From: Arhodomonas aquaeolei DSM 8974
Lineage (GTDB): Bacteria > Pseudomonadota > Gammaproteobacteria > Nitrococcales > Nitrococcaceae
DNA length: 64,000 bases
Direction: 5' to 3'
Assembly: GCF_000374645.1 (NCBI RefSeq)
Contig: NZ_KB894808.1
Coordinates: forward strand, 1 to 64,000
In this document: positions 8,470 through 18,483 of the stretch, in pieces
Numbering within the stretch: position 1 is the stretch's first letter
Layout of the letters: each line of letters begins with the position of its first letter
Position numbers and translations under genes: made by a program
Notes under the pieces: generated by a model
What the model was told of the DNA's origin: nothing
Seen by the model: only the letters and a program-made list of their open reading frames with translations
The model's database searches: none

Positions 8470-9471
8470 TCAGCCGGCCTGCTCGCTGCGGCTGGGCGGC
8501 GCCATGAACTCCGGACCCACCGGATCGGTGATGTGCTCGGCGAGGATGGCGTCGATGCGCTCGAAGTCCGTCTCGGTGAGGTGGAAGTCCATCACCCCGG
8601 AGATTGGCTCGAGCTGCTCCGGCCGCCGGGCCCCCCACAGGGCGATGCCGACACCGGGCCGGTCCAGGAGCCAGCGCAGCGCGAGTTCCAGCACGCCCTT
8701 GCCGAAGCGCTCCGCGGCGAAGGCATTCAGCGCGTCCACCGCGTCCAGGTACTGGCGGTAGCGCGGGGCCTGGAACTTGGGGTCGTTGTTGCGCAGGTCG
8801 TCGCCCTCGAACTGCGTGTCCGCGCGCATCCGTCCCGAGAGCAGGCCACGGCAGAGGGCACCGTAGGTCAGCGTGACCAGGCCCCGCTCGCGCACGTAGG
8901 GCAGCAGCCCGGACTCGATGCCGCGCTCGAAGAGGTTGTACGGCGGCTGGACCGTATGCAGCGGCGCCACCGAGCGAAAAGTCTCTGCCTGCTCCGGGGA
9001 GAAGTTGCTGACCCCGATTGCGCGGATCTTGCCGTCGCGGTACAGGCGCTCCAGTGTCCGCGCCGTCTCCTCGATGGGGGTCTCCGGGTCCGGCCAGTGG
9101 ACCTGGTAGATGTCGATATAGTCCGTGCCGAAGCGGCGCAGAGAGTCCTCGACCTCCTGCTGGATCCGCTCCGGGGAGGCGTTGCGCACCACGCCGGCGT
9201 CGTTCCACTCCAGTGCCACCTTGGTCGCCAGGACCACGTCCTCGCGCCGGCCGTGGCGGGCGAGGGCGCGGCCGACGATCTCCTCGGAGCGGCCGAAGCC
9301 GTAGACCGGTGCGGTGTCGATAAGGCTCACGCCCCGCTCCAGTGCGGAGAGGATGGTGCGGATGGAGCGCTCCTCGTCGGTGCCGCCCCACATCCAGCCG
9401 CCGATGGCCCAGGTGCCGAGGCCGATGCGGGAAGCGGTGATCTGCGTGCCGGGGATGTCGATGTGTTCCAC
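8470..9471 (-). CDS. Aldo/keto reductase
   Basis: A 333-residue NAD(P)H-dependent oxidoreductase. The catalytic tetrad is visible: Asp and Tyr in DTAPVYGFG, Lys in ATKVALEW and His in YQVHWPDP. The N-terminus GLGTWAIGGWMWGG is typical of the large AKR subfamily close to general stress protein 69 and IolS. A GTG at 9471 is chosen because AGAGGTGAG precedes it; an upstream ATG at 9591 would add 40 basic, non-conserved residues. It is divergent from a LysR regulator, which may control it. Substrate unknown. Confidence 0.88.
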   Translation of the reverse strand: MEHIDIPGTQITASRIGLGTWAIGGWMWGGTDEERSIRTILSALERGVSLIDTAPVYGFGRSEEIVGRALARHGRREDVVLATKVALEWNDAGVVRNASPERIQQEVEDSLRRFGTDYIDIYQVHWPDPETPIEETARTLERLYRDGKIRAIGVSNFSPEQAETFRSVAPLHTVQPPYNLFERGIESGLLPYVRERGLVTLTYGALCRGLLSGRMRADTQFEGDDLRNNDPKFQAPRYRQYLDAVDALNAFAAERFGKGVLELALRWLLDRPGVGIALWGARRPEQLEPISGVMDFHLTETDFERIDAILAEHITDPVGPEFMAPPSRSEQAG

Positions 9472-9672
9472 GGTCTCACCTCTGGTGTCTGTGCAATCGG
9501 GTGTCCACGCCGGGCGGGGGTTATCGCCGTCCACCTTGCCGCGTGTCCTCCTCCCGGCAATGAAGTTTTTGTTTTTCTGATATGTCCCCATCCCGGTATG
9601 CTCATGCCGGTGACTTCGCAGACAGGTTCCGCATGGACGGCGGATGGTGCAAGCAATACTTTCTACAGTCCG

Positions 9673-9687
9673 TAAAGTGGAACTTTA
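9673..9687. promoter_or_regulatory. Palindrome TAAAGTggaACTTTA before the LysR gene
   Basis: A perfect 6+3+6 inverted repeat lying 12 bases before the LysR start codon, in the divergent gap shared with the reductase gene. LysR proteins bind dyads in such gaps and often repress themselves. Its function here is inferred from position only. Confidence 0.4.
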
Positions 9688-9698
9688 GAGTGGTGCCC

Positions 9699-10601
9699 AT
9701 GGCCCGATCCCTGCCGCCCCTCAACGCCGTCCGTGCCTTCGAGGCCGCGGGCCGGCACCGCGGCTTCGCCCGCGCGGCGGAGGAGCTCAGCATCACCGCC
9801 GCCGCGGTGGGCCAGCACGTGCGCCGGCTCGAGGAGCGGCTGGGGGCGCGGCTGTTCCGGCGTCACGGTCGCGGGGTGGTGCTGACCGCGGCCGGACGGG
9901 CCTATCTTGAGGCGCTGACGCCGGCGCTGGAGCGGATCGAGGCCGCCACGGAGCGTGTGGTGCAGGCCGAGCGAACGGGGATCGTCACCGTCTCCACGAC
10001 GCCCTCGTTCGCGGCCAAGTGGCTGGTGCCGAGGCTTGCCGGATTTCAGGTCCGGCACCCGGAGATCGATGTCCGCCTGTCCACCTCTAACGCGCTGGCG
10101 GACCCGGCGGTGGAGGACGTGGACGTGGCCGTGCGCTACGGCCCCGGCCGCTGGCCGGGGCTCGAGGTCCATCCGCTGATGGAGACCGAGCTCTTCCCCG
10201 TGTGCAGCCCGGCCCTGCTGGAGGGGGCGTCGCCGTTGCGGGAGCCGGCCGATCTGCGCCACCACACCGTCCTCCACCTGATGGCGGACGACTGGCCGCG
10301 GTGGTTCGCCGCCGCCGGCGTCCCGGAGCTGGCGGCGGTGGCCGAGCGGGGGCCCCGGTTCAGCGACGCCGGCCTGCTGACCGCCGCCGCCGTGGCCGGG
10401 CAGGGCGTCGCCCTCGGCCAGCGGGTGCTGGTCGCCGATGATCTTGCCGCCGGCCGGCTGATCGCCCCGTTCTCCGTCACCCTCGCCAGTACCCACGCCT
10501 ATTACCTCGTGTGCGCCCCGGGTGAGCTGGAGCGTCCCAAGGTCAGCGCCTTCGCGGCGTGGATTCATGGTGAGGCGGGCGGCGTGTTTACCGGCCGTTA
10601 G
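9699..10601 (+). CDS. LysR-family transcriptional regulator, GcvA-like
   Basis: A 300-residue regulator. The N-terminal winged helix-turn-helix is PLNAVRAFEAAGRHRGFARAAEEL...VGQHVRRLEERLGARLFRR (about residues 6-57), where the LSITAAAVGQHVRRLE wording matches the GcvA/AmpR branch. The C-terminal part is a periplasmic-binding-like effector domain (TVSTTPSFAAKWLVPRL onward). The start at 9699 has a poor ribosome site. It probably regulates the divergent aldo/keto reductase gene and itself. Confidence 0.88.
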   Translation: MARSLPPLNAVRAFEAAGRHRGFARAAEELSITAAAVGQHVRRLEERLGARLFRRHGRGVVLTAAGRAYLEALTPALERIEAATERVVQAERTGIVTVSTTPSFAAKWLVPRLAGFQVRHPEIDVRLSTSNALADPAVEDVDVAVRYGPGRWPGLEVHPLMETELFPVCSPALLEGASPLREPADLRHHTVLHLMADDWPRWFAAAGVPELAAVAERGPRFSDAGLLTAAAVAGQGVALGQRVLVADDLAAGRLIAPFSVTLASTHAYYLVCAPGELERPKVSAFAAWIHGEAGGVFTGR

Positions 10602-10634
10602 GACCGGCCTTGCCAGCCCGCATGTGGGCAGCGG

Positions 10635-11807
10635 TCAATCCTGGCGGTGGTAGCTGCGGTAGGCATCCGAGACCACTTCCTCGACATCGACGCTCGGGTC
10701 GTCCGGGTCGTGGGCCAGCCAGCGCCGTTCCGCCAGGGCCTGGCGGGCGTCGCGCAGGCCGGCGGCCCAGTGGTCGCGCACGGACGCACGGGAGAATTCG
10801 TAGTCCTTGCTGTATGTCTCCGAGGGGCCGCTGCGGTAGATCATGTGGACGATGCACATACTCGTGGTGCACCCCCAGGCGGCGAGTTCGCGGACCCGCG
10901 GGTCGTCACGCTCCGCGGCCGGCAGGCGCCGATAGAACTCGTTGATGATCCGTCGCAGTCGGTGACTGGTGCGGTAGTACTCGATGTGGCGGGCGGAGCG
11001 GCTGGCGTAGGTGATGTCCTTGTGGCGCTCGAGCACTTCGTCCAGGTTCCGCGGTGCCTCGCCGCGGGCGTCAAAGAGGTCGACCATGAAGCACACCGTG
11101 TCCCGGCGGGGGTTGTCGTCCAGGACCGCTTCCAGCGGCGTGTTGGAGACGATCCCGCCGTCCCAGTAGAGCTCGCCGTCCACCGTCACCGGCGGGAAGG
11201 CCGGTGGGAGGGCGGTGCTGGCGAGCACGTGCTCGGGGCCGATGCGCCGCTGGGCGGAATCGAAGTAGACGGTGCGGCCGGTGTGCAGGTTCACCGCCCC
11301 TAGGCTGAGGCGCATAGGCCCGGCGTTGATCCGCTCGAAGTCCACGAGCGCGGCGATCGTCTCGTGCAGCGCCTCGACGCTGTAGAGGCTGCGCGCGGCG
11401 TCGCTGTCCGGGATCAGGCGTGCCGGCGCCAGTGGCGGGCGGGGATGGAAGAACCCGGGCTGGCCCGAGGCCGCGGTGGTGGCGGCGCTGAGGCGGTTGT
11501 AGCCCGCGCGCCAGGGCGAATCCCACGCGGGTGCCGGTGCCCAGTCGGAGCGGGTGATGCGCTCCCAGAACGCCTGCAGGCGTTCCAGGCGCCGTTCCGG
11601 TGGGTTGCCGGCGATGATCGCCGCCTGGATCGCACCGATGGAGGTGCCGACGACCCAGTCCGGGCGGTGTTCGGCCTCCGCCAGGCCCTCGTAGACGCCG
11701 CCCTGGAAGGCACCGAGGGCGCCGCCGCCCTGAAGCACCAGGGCGACCTGGGGTCGCGGTGTGCGTGTGGCGTGTCCGTCGCCGCCGGTGGTCTGATCGT
11801 TGCTCAT
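10635..11807 (-). CDS. Patatin-like phospholipase with DUF3734 C-terminus
   Basis: A 390-residue cytoplasmic serine hydrolase. The oxyanion loop LQGGGALGAFQGGVYEGL is near residue 25, the nucleophile elbow GTSIG near 54, and the catalytic Asp in WDGGIVSNTPLE. The C-terminal third (HIEYYRTSHRLRRIINEFY...SETYSKDYEFSR) resembles the DUF3734 tail found in patatins of polyhydroxyalkanoate-forming bacteria. It could act on lipids or stored polyester; no substrate is shown by the sequence. It stands alone on the minus strand. Confidence 0.88.
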   Translation of the reverse strand: MSNDQTTGGDGHATRTPRPQVALVLQGGGALGAFQGGVYEGLAEAEHRPDWVVGTSIGAIQAAIIAGNPPERRLERLQAFWERITRSDWAPAPAWDSPWRAGYNRLSAATTAASGQPGFFHPRPPLAPARLIPDSDAARSLYSVEALHETIAALVDFERINAGPMRLSLGAVNLHTGRTVYFDSAQRRIGPEHVLASTALPPAFPPVTVDGELYWDGGIVSNTPLEAVLDDNPRRDTVCFMVDLFDARGEAPRNLDEVLERHKDITYASRSARHIEYYRTSHRLRRIINEFYRRLPAAERDDPRVRELAAWGCTTSMCIVHMIYRSGPSETYSKDYEFSRASVRDHWAAGLRDARQALAERRWLAHDPDDPSVDVEEVVSDAYRSYHRQD

Positions 11808-11879
11808 CGGCCCGCCGTCCTGCTGTCGTCGATAAGGCGATGATACCGGTGCCCGCCCGCCTCGGCGACCGCCGTGAAA

Positions 11880-12545
11880 CTACTCCAGGGCGAGCCAGAT
11901 GCCGACGCCGATCATCAATGTGCCCGCGATGCGGTTGAGTAGGGTAACACCGCCGCGGCGGGCCAGTAGCCGTCCGAGCGCCCGCCCGCCGGTGGCGTAG
12001 ATCAGCAGTGCCGAGAGCTCGATGGTAAGGATCATCCCGACCAGGGCCGCGAGCTGGGGTGTGAGCGGCAGGGCCGTGTCGATGAAAGGCGGCAGCAGTG
12101 CAATGAAGAATGCCCATCCCTTGGGGTTGGCCACCGCGGTCACGAATCCCTGGGCCGCGAGGCCGCGCCGGCCGGTGCCCGGCCCCGGGCTTGCTTCCAG
12201 GTCCAGGGCAAGCCGCCCGCGGGAGCGCCACAGCTGGATGCCGAGCCACAGCAGGTAGGCGCCGCCGGCGTAGCGCAGCACGGCGAACGCCATGGGATAG
12301 CGCAGCATCACGGTCGCCACGCCCACGACGGCGGCGACCGCGACCACCGCCACCCCCGCGAGCTCGCCGGCCATCATCCACAGCGCACGGCGCACGCCGA
12401 CGGTGATGCCGAGCGACAGTGCCAGTGTCATACACATCCCCGGCGTGATGGACACCAGAAAGAAGGTGGGCAGGAAGGCGTAGAGCAGTCCGGAGCTGAG
12501 AAAGCTGGTCACGGCGGCGATATTCCGGGTGTCGGTGGGTGGCAC
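11880..12545 (-). CDS. LysE-family amino acid exporter
   Basis: A 221-residue inner-membrane protein with about six hydrophobic helices. SITPGMCMTLALSLGITVGVRR (near residue 32) is the family's first-helix signature, and GFVTAVANPKGWAFFIALLP the conserved mid-protein segment. It would export an amino acid or analogue. No regulator sits next to it. A second LysE-family gene lies at 54561 in the arginine operon. Confidence 0.87.
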   Translation of the reverse strand: MPPTDTRNIAAVTSFLSSGLLYAFLPTFFLVSITPGMCMTLALSLGITVGVRRALWMMAGELAGVAVVAVAAVVGVATVMLRYPMAFAVLRYAGGAYLLWLGIQLWRSRGRLALDLEASPGPGTGRRGLAAQGFVTAVANPKGWAFFIALLPPFIDTALPLTPQLAALVGMILTIELSALLIYATGGRALGRLLARRGGVTLLNRIAGTLMIGVGIWLALE

Positions 12546-12725
12546 GCCGGTGCTGTGAGACGCATTCGGCGCTCGCGTTCCGGGGCCCGGGCGCCGCGCC
12601 GATCCTCGCGGGTGGGCGCGTGCGTATGCCCGTTTACGGCGTCGGAAATAACATACAATAACGTGGCGGGATGGGGGTGTGGTAGCACCGGGCCGCCGGT
12701 CAGCGCGGCCCGGTGGCGCGGGGTC

Positions 12726-14417
12726 TCAGACGCGGAAACGGGAGACGGCCTCGCGGAGCTGCTCGCCCATGCGGCTGAGCTCGCCGCTGGCCTGGCTGGT
12801 CTGCTGTACGCCCTCGGAGCTCTGGCCGGCGGCCTCGACGATGCCGGAGACGTTACGGTTGAGCTCCTCGGCGACCTGTCCCTGCTCCTCGGCGGCGGTG
12901 GCGATCTGGGTGATCTGCTCGTGGATCTCCGAGACCGCGGTAGCGATGCCCTGCAGCGCCTCGCGGGCTTGGTGGGAGCGCTCGAGGCTGCTGTGCGAGC
13001 GCTCCTGTGAACGCTCCATGGTGGACACGGCGGTGCGCGTGTCGGCGACCAGTCCCTCGATGATGGTGCGGATGCGGTCGGCGGATTCGCTGGAGCGCTT
13101 CGCCAGGGCGCGGACCTCCTCGGCGACCACGGCGAAGCCGCGGCCCTGTTCGCCGGCCCGCGCGGCCTCGATGGCGGCGTTGAGGGCGAGAAGGTTGGTC
13201 TGTTCGGTGACGTCGTGAATGACGTCGAGCACGGTCTCGATCTCGCGGCTGCGCTCGGCGAGCTGGCTGACCGCGGTGCTGGTGGAGCCGATGTCCTCGG
13301 CGAGGGTCTCCATGGCCGTGTGATTCTCCCGGACCACGCCGTCGCCCTCGCGGGCACGCTCGTCGGCGTCGCGGGCGGACTCCTGGACGGTGCCGGCGTT
13401 GCGCGAGATCTCCTGTACCGTGGCGGTCATCTCGTTGATGGCCGAGGCGATGTGATCGGTCTCTTGGCGCTGGCTGTCGACGTTGCTTCGGGTCTGGTCG
13501 GCGACCTGGCTGAGCTCTTCCGCGGCGGAGGCGAGCTGGTCGGTGGTGCCGCGCACGTCACGGAGGGTCTCCTGGACCTTGGCCACGAAGGCGTTGAACT
13601 GGCGGGCGAGCTCGCCGATCTCGTCCTCGCGGGCGACGGGCAGGCGCCGGGTGAGGTCACCCTCGCCCTCGGCGATGTCGCGCATGGCCCCGGCGGTCTC
13701 GCGGATGGGGCCGATGATGCGGCGGGTCAGGAACACGGCGATGACGGCGATAACCGCGAAGGCGGCGATGCCGGAGAGCGCGGTTGCCAGGACCTCGCGG
13801 CGGACGTTGGCGTTCACCGCCTGCCGTGCGGCGCCGACGTTGGCCTCGATGTCGTTGATGTACACGCCCGTGCCGATCATCCAGTTCCACTTGTCCAGGC
13901 CTGTGGTGTAGGAGAGCTTGGGCTCTGCCTTGCCCGTGGCCGGATTATCCCAGCGGTAGCGGTAGAACCCGCCGCCCTCCTTGGCGTCGGCGATGAGCTC
14001 GCGGATCAGGTAGTCGCCATTGTCCATCTGGAGATCCCAGAGGTTTTGGCCTTTCAGCTCCGGCTTGGGCCGGGTCACCAGGTTGGTGCCCTCGTAGTCA
14101 TAGACGTAGATGTAGCCGTTCTTGCCGTAATCGATGCTCCGCAGGATCGCCTTGACCCGCTCCTTGGCGGCCTTGTCGTTCGGCCCGGCGTTGTCGTAGA
14201 TCGGGCGGATCGCCGTGACCGCAGTATCCACGAGGTTCCTGAGGGATTCCTTGCGGGCCGCAATCAGCGAGTCGCGCAGTTCCGAGACGTCCCGGGCGCC
14301 CTGTTCCTGGAGGTTGTTCGCACTCGCAGTGACGATAGCTGCCGTGATCACCGCAAGGGGCATGAGGCAGACCAGCAGGATTCGGGCCTGGATCGTGAGA
14401 TTGCGAAAAAGCGACAT
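12726..14417 (-). CDS. Methyl-accepting chemotaxis protein with a periplasmic Cache domain
   Basis: A 563-residue chemoreceptor. It has an N-terminal membrane helix (about residues 10-32), a periplasmic single-Cache sensor with [20 protein letters not shown] and [20 protein letters not shown], a second membrane helix near 200, a HAMP linker ending with [12 protein letters not shown], and a signalling tip [19 protein letters not shown]. Small organic acids are common ligands of this sensor type. Start at 14417 ([10 protein letters not shown]) is chosen over an upstream in-frame ATG at 14513. Divergent from a second chemoreceptor gene. Confidence 0.93.
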   Translation of the reverse strand: MSLFRNLTIQARILLVCLMPLAVITAAIVTASANNLQEQGARDVSELRDSLIAARKESLRNLVDTAVTAIRPIYDNAGPNDKAAKERVKAILRSIDYGKNGYIYVYDYEGTNLVTRPKPELKGQNLWDLQMDNGDYLIRELIADAKEGGGFYRYRWDNPATGKAEPKLSYTTGLDKWNWMIGTGVYINDIEANVGAARQAVNANVRREVLATALSGIAAFAVIAVIAVFLTRRIIGPIRETAGAMRDIAEGEGDLTRRLPVAREDEIGELARQFNAFVAKVQETLRDVRGTTDQLASAAEELSQVADQTRSNVDSQRQETDHIASAINEMTATVQEISRNAGTVQESARDADERAREGDGVVRENHTAMETLAEDIGSTSTAVSQLAERSREIETVLDVIHDVTEQTNLLALNAAIEAARAGEQGRGFAVVAEEVRALAKRSSESADRIRTIIEGLVADTRTAVSTMERSQERSHSSLERSHQAREALQGIATAVSEIHEQITQIATAAEEQGQVAEELNRNVSGIVEAAGQSSEGVQQTSQASGELSRMGEQLREAVSRFRV

Positions 14418-14933
14418 CCGAACGTCCCCGTCGGTGTTTGTTTGCCCGTAATGAATCGAGCCCGGCACGTGAGGGCAGCAAGCTGTGGCACCGCTGCGCG
14501 GCGATATCGGCACCAGGTATTACGTTCCGTAACGGCCGCGCCCGCTCGTTCTTTAGCCCGTCGCCTCCGCTGACCGTTACCGCCCTGAGCGGCGGTCGCT
14601 CGCGCCGCCAGGCAATCTTCGGGTCCCGGAGACCATGGGCCGGGTCGCTTCGCCGGGTACACGCCCGCGCGACGATGCCGCGATATCGGGTGCCGGCGTG
14701 CGGCGGGGGCCGCCGGCGCAGGGGCACGGAATTTATCACCCCCGCCGTCGCCTGTCACCGCGGTCGTTCGCCGCCGGGGCGCCATCAGCGTGTGGACGGC
14801 TGGAATCCGCTCTAACGTATGGTGCGCCGTTGCCGATAACCCTATCGGGGACGGGGAAGACCCGGACAGGAGTCGGTGACAGGGACGCCAAGGCCCTTAT
14901 CAACCATGAACCTTCGTCTAGAGGAATGTGTCG
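14418..14933. other. Gap between two divergent chemoreceptor genes
   Basis: A 516-base gap without a credible gene. It holds a sigma-28-like promoter for the rightward gene (14813-14839). A GCCGATAT sequence on the minus strand near 14505 resembles a flagellar -10 element for the leftward gene, but no good -35 accompanies it. Confidence 0.6.
14813..14839 (+). promoter_or_regulatory. Sigma-28 (FliA)-type promoter
   Basis: TAACGTAT at 14813-14820, an 11-base spacer, and GCCGATAA at 14832-14839. The -10 element is identical to the FliA consensus and the -35 matches 6 of 8 bases of TAAAGTTT. It lies 94 bases before the chemoreceptor start, the expected regulation for a motility gene. Confidence 0.75.
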
Positions 14934-16571
14934 ATGCGTTGGCTGCGTGACCTGTCTTTTCGCTGGAAGCTCGGCGTCCCTGTGGCCGTGCTCACCCTCA
15001 TACTCGTGGTCGTGGCCGGTCTCTCGATGATGCTGCTCGGCAATTTGGCCTACGACGCGCGGACCTATTCCGGGGCGCTGATGCCCGGGGGGTCCCGGGT
15101 CCTGGAGGCCGACCGGGACCTCCATCAATCGCTGATCGCCCAGGGTCGGGCGGTACAGGCCGGCAGTGCCGAGGAGCGCAAGGAGCAGCGTGCGGTGCAG
15201 GCGGAGAACCTGTCCAAGGCCCGCGAGCGCGTGGCCAAGGCCGCGGAGCTGCTCGGTGACCCCCGGGCGACGAAGCTCGCCGCGCAGTTCGACCGGGAGA
15301 TCGACCGCTGGGCGGAGATCAACCGTCGTGTCCGCAGCCTCGTGGACGACGGCCGCACCGAGGCAGCGTTCCAGCTCGCCAACGGGGACGGCGCCGAGCA
15401 GTTTGATATCGCCCGTGGCCGGCTCGACCAGATGACCGGGCGGGTCAACGACATGGCCGCCGCGCTGTCCGCCTCGGTGGAGGAGGACGTGGTGAGCAGC
15501 CGGGTTACGCTGATTACCGCGCTGGTCATCGGGCTGGCGGTCTGTGTTGCCATCCTTATCGTCCTGCCGCGGAGCGTGATCAAGCCGCTGCAGGCGATGT
15601 CCGCGCGCGTCGCGGAACTCGCCAGCGGCGAGGGCGACCTCACTATCCGCCTGGCGAACCCGACCCGGGACGAGATTGGCAGGCTGGCGGACCGCATCGA
15701 TGACTTTCTGGCCATGCTCAACGACATGGTCAGCCGGGCGGCGGACACCACCAATCAGCTCTCCTCCGCCGCCGAGGAGCTGGCTTCGACCAGCCGCGAG
15801 ACCCAGAGCAATGTCGATGCGCAGCACGACGCGACTGACCAGGTCGGCACCGCCACCAACGAGATGACCGCGACGGTCCAGGAGGTGGCACGCAATGTCG
15901 GCGAGGCCGCGGAGTCCGCCAGCGAGGCGACCCGCGAGGCCAACGACATGGCCGCTACCATGGAGCGCACGGTGACCACCGTCGAGGAGCTCGCCCGCCA
16001 GCTCGATCGCACCGGCGAGGGGGTCTCCCGGCTCACGGCGGACGCCGAGCAGATCGGTACGGTGCTGGACGTCATCAACGCCGTGGCCGAGCAGACCAAT
16101 CTGCTCGCGCTCAACGCCGCCATCGAGGCCGCCCGCGCCGGCGAACACGGTCGCGGTTTTGCGGTGGTCGCCGAGGAGGTGCGCACGCTCGCCACCCGCA
16201 CCCAAGACTCCACCAACGAGATCCGCGACATCATCGAACGGGTGCAGACCGGGGCGCGGGAGTCCTCCCAGCTTATGGAGACCGGGCGCCAGCACAGCAG
16301 CGAGACCGTGACCATGGTGCGCGGTTGCGGCGAACAGCTCGAGACCGTGACCGCCGGCATCCAGAGCATCAGTGACATGACCTCGCAGATCGCCTCTGCC
16401 GCTGAGGAGCAGAGCAGCACGGTCGAGGAGATCAACCGCAATATCACCGAGATCAGCGAGATCTCCGGCCGCACGGCCACCGGCGCGAGCCAGGTGTCCA
16501 CCGCGAGCGACGAGCTTGCCCGCCTCGCCAGCGAGCTCGAGGGCCTTATGGGCCGGTTCCGTACCGGCTGA
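14934..16571 (+). CDS. Methyl-accepting chemotaxis protein with a four-helix-bundle-type sensor
   Basis: A 545-residue chemoreceptor. A membrane helix at about residues 15-38 precedes a helical periplasmic region of about 150 residues without Cache motifs, then a second membrane helix ([21 protein letters not shown]), a HAMP linker ending [13 protein letters not shown] and the tip [31 protein letters not shown]. An ATG at 14934 is chosen because GAGGA lies eight bases before it; a GTG at 14928 is in frame but too close to that site. The upstream FliA-type promoter ties it to the flagellar regulon. Confidence 0.93.
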   Translation: MRWLRDLSFRWKLGVPVAVLTLILVVVAGLSMMLLGNLAYDARTYSGALMPGGSRVLEADRDLHQSLIAQGRAVQAGSAEERKEQRAVQAENLSKARERVAKAAELLGDPRATKLAAQFDREIDRWAEINRRVRSLVDDGRTEAAFQLANGDGAEQFDIARGRLDQMTGRVNDMAAALSASVEEDVVSSRVTLITALVIGLAVCVAILIVLPRSVIKPLQAMSARVAELASGEGDLTIRLANPTRDEIGRLADRIDDFLAMLNDMVSRAADTTNQLSSAAEELASTSRETQSNVDAQHDATDQVGTATNEMTATVQEVARNVGEAAESASEATREANDMAATMERTVTTVEELARQLDRTGEGVSRLTADAEQIGTVLDVINAVAEQTNLLALNAAIEAARAGEHGRGFAVVAEEVRTLATRTQDSTNEIRDIIERVQTGARESSQLMETGRQHSSETVTMVRGCGEQLETVTAGIQSISDMTSQIASAAEEQSSTVEEINRNITEISEISGRTATGASQVSTASDELARLASELEGLMGRFRTG

Positions 16572-16909
16572 CAAGGCCACCACCTGTCCCGGCGCCGCTT
16601 TCCGCGGCGGCTGCCGGGACCCGGTCCACTCCTGCCCGCCGACGGTAGATGTCGAGATCCGGCGGTCGCTCCCGGGCAGCGCTTGCGGGAGACTACCGCG
16701 GCCCGGCGGCCGGGCCGGCCCCGAGCCTACCGCGTCCTCCGCCATGGATGGTATCCGGTGCCGGTGCCGTTGGCGCCGCCGCCCCGGCTTCGGCGTCGCC
16801 GCACTGGCCCGCCCCGTGTACTGCGGTACGGTCATTTGCCGCAGTCCTGGGGTGGCGTGGACAATGAGCCCACTTATTGGTTAAAACCGCAAGCCGGGAG
16901 GGCAACACC
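16572..16909. other. Gap before the beta-hydroxyacid dehydrogenase gene, with a terminator-like hairpin
   Basis: No gene is seen in these 338 bases. A stem GTCCCGGCGCCGC (16586-16598) pairs with GCGGC and GCCGGGAC (16604-16620) and probably ends the chemoreceptor transcript, although no T-run follows. Confidence 0.5.
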
Positions 16910-17800
16910 ATGACGGCGCAGACGTCTGTAGGTTTCATCGGGCTCGGTGCCATGGGTGCGCCGATGGCAACCAATCTGGTCAGGGCAGGCTTCGACGTGA
17001 CGGTGCATAACCGCACCGCCGCCAAGGCACGCCCCCTCGCGGACGCTGGTGCCGCGGTGGCGGACACCCCCGCCGGCGTGGCGGCGGGAGGCGTGGTCAT
17101 CACCATGCTCGCCGACGACGCCGCGGTGCGCGCCGTGACCCTGGGTGAGGACGGCATCGTCGGGCGGCTGGGGGAAGGCGGCCTCCACGTGATGATGAGC
17201 ACGGTGGCGGCGGAGACCAGCCATGAGCTCGCCCGCCGGCATGCGGAGCACGGTGAGCAGGTCCTGGTGGCGCCGGTGTTTGGACGCCCGGACATGGCCG
17301 AGGCGGCGAAGCTCAATATCTGCGTCTCCGGCGACGACGACGCCAAGGCCCGCGCCCGGCCGTTTCTGGATGCCATGGGCGTCGGGGTGTGGGACTTCGG
17401 CGAAGAGTTCGGGGCGGCCAATATCGTCAAGCTCGCGGGCAACTTCATGATCGCCGCGGCCAGCGAGGCCATGGGTGAGGCCTATACCCTGTGCGAGGGT
17501 CATGGCATCGACCGCAACAGCGTCCACGAGCTGCTGTCGAGCACGCTGTTCGCGAGCCCGGTCCACCAGGGCTACGGCGCGCGTATCGCCGCCCGGACAT
17601 ACCAGCCCGCGGGCTTTCCCATGCCGCTGGGCCTCAAGGACCTCACCCTTGCCGGCGAGGCCGCGGCACAGGCCCGGGTGCCCATGCCGCTGGCGGACCT
17701 GTGCCGGCAGCGCCTGATCGCCGGGATCGCCCATGGTCGCGAGGACTGGGACTGGGCCGGCCTGGCGCAGGGCGTGAGCGACGATGCGGGGAGGGGCTGA
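16910..17800 (+). CDS. NAD(P)-dependent beta-hydroxyacid dehydrogenase
   Basis: A 296-residue member of the 3-hydroxyisobutyrate dehydrogenase family. The Rossmann motif is GFIGLGAMGAPMATNLVRAG (residues 8-27). The family substrate-binding segment normally reading GGxxGA is replaced by VAPVFGRPDMAE, and the catalytic lysine sits in GAANIVKLAGNFMI. This variant fits glyoxylate/succinic-semialdehyde-reductase-like or imine-reductase-like subgroups, so the substrate is open. It overlaps the next gene by one base. Confidence 0.85.
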   Translation: MTAQTSVGFIGLGAMGAPMATNLVRAGFDVTVHNRTAAKARPLADAGAAVADTPAGVAAGGVVITMLADDAAVRAVTLGEDGIVGRLGEGGLHVMMSTVAAETSHELARRHAEHGEQVLVAPVFGRPDMAEAAKLNICVSGDDDAKARARPFLDAMGVGVWDFGEEFGAANIVKLAGNFMIAAASEAMGEAYTLCEGHGIDRNSVHELLSSTLFASPVHQGYGARIAARTYQPAGFPMPLGLKDLTLAGEAAAQARVPMPLADLCRQRLIAGIAHGREDWDWAGLAQGVSDDAGRG

Positions 17801-18210
17801 TGAACGCCATTACCGACTTTGCCTCGTTCCTTCAGGCGGCCCATGCCCAGCCCGAGCCGCAGCGGTTGCTGTTCGTGTGTCTGCGCATCGAGCTGCCCGA
17901 GGACCACGATGAGGGGCAGGCGGCGCGCTACCGGGCCGGCCAAGGCGGTGCGCTGTTGCCGGTGATGTACGTGGACAGGCGTGCGGAGGAAGTCGAGAGC
18001 TTCGACGCGCTGGTCGAGGAGTCCCGGGCCCAGGGTGAGAGTTGGCAGATCCTGCTCGCGGCCGCACTCGCCGGGCGTGACGGCCGTCCGCCGAGCGATG
18101 CGGAGACCGATGAGCAGCTCAAGGTGATGGTGCGCACGGTGCACGCCGGTGGCGACCTGTCGCCGTACCTCGCCTTCGACGGCCACGGAGAGGTGCTGTG
18201 GTTCGAGTGA
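17800..18210 (+). CDS. Conserved small protein (family often labelled ribonucleotide reductase subunit alpha)
   Basis: A 136-residue acidic protein starting at an ATG whose A is also the last base of the previous stop (TGATG arrangement), so translation is coupled. The opening FASFLQAAHAQPEPQRLLFVCLRIELPED and the later GQGGALLPVMYVDRR resemble a widespread proteobacterial family often annotated as ribonucleotide reductase subunit alpha. No catalytic motif of that enzyme is visible, so I would not transfer the function. Confidence 0.65.
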   Translation: MNAITDFASFLQAAHAQPEPQRLLFVCLRIELPEDHDEGQAARYRAGQGGALLPVMYVDRRAEEVESFDALVEESRAQGESWQILLAAALAGRDGRPPSDAETDEQLKVMVRTVHAGGDLSPYLAFDGHGEVLWFE

Positions 18211-18483
18211 CCTCGCCGGAGTGTCACGGCCGTGCCTTTCGGCGCGGCCGCTCCGGGGAGATCTCCGGCGGGTATGTTGATATCCGCCGGGGCCGCCGCT
18301 TCGGTGCGCATTGCTCCGTGGCTTGCGTGGAACGTAGTGCACCGCGCCCGCGTATCGGTACCGGACCGGACCCCGTCCACGCCGCCCGGCTGACCCGCCA
18401 CGGTCTTACTTTCGAGGCGTGCGTACCGTTACCAGGAATGACGGCGAGTCGCGATCGCCGTCACTGGTGCGCCCGCTGGTGAG

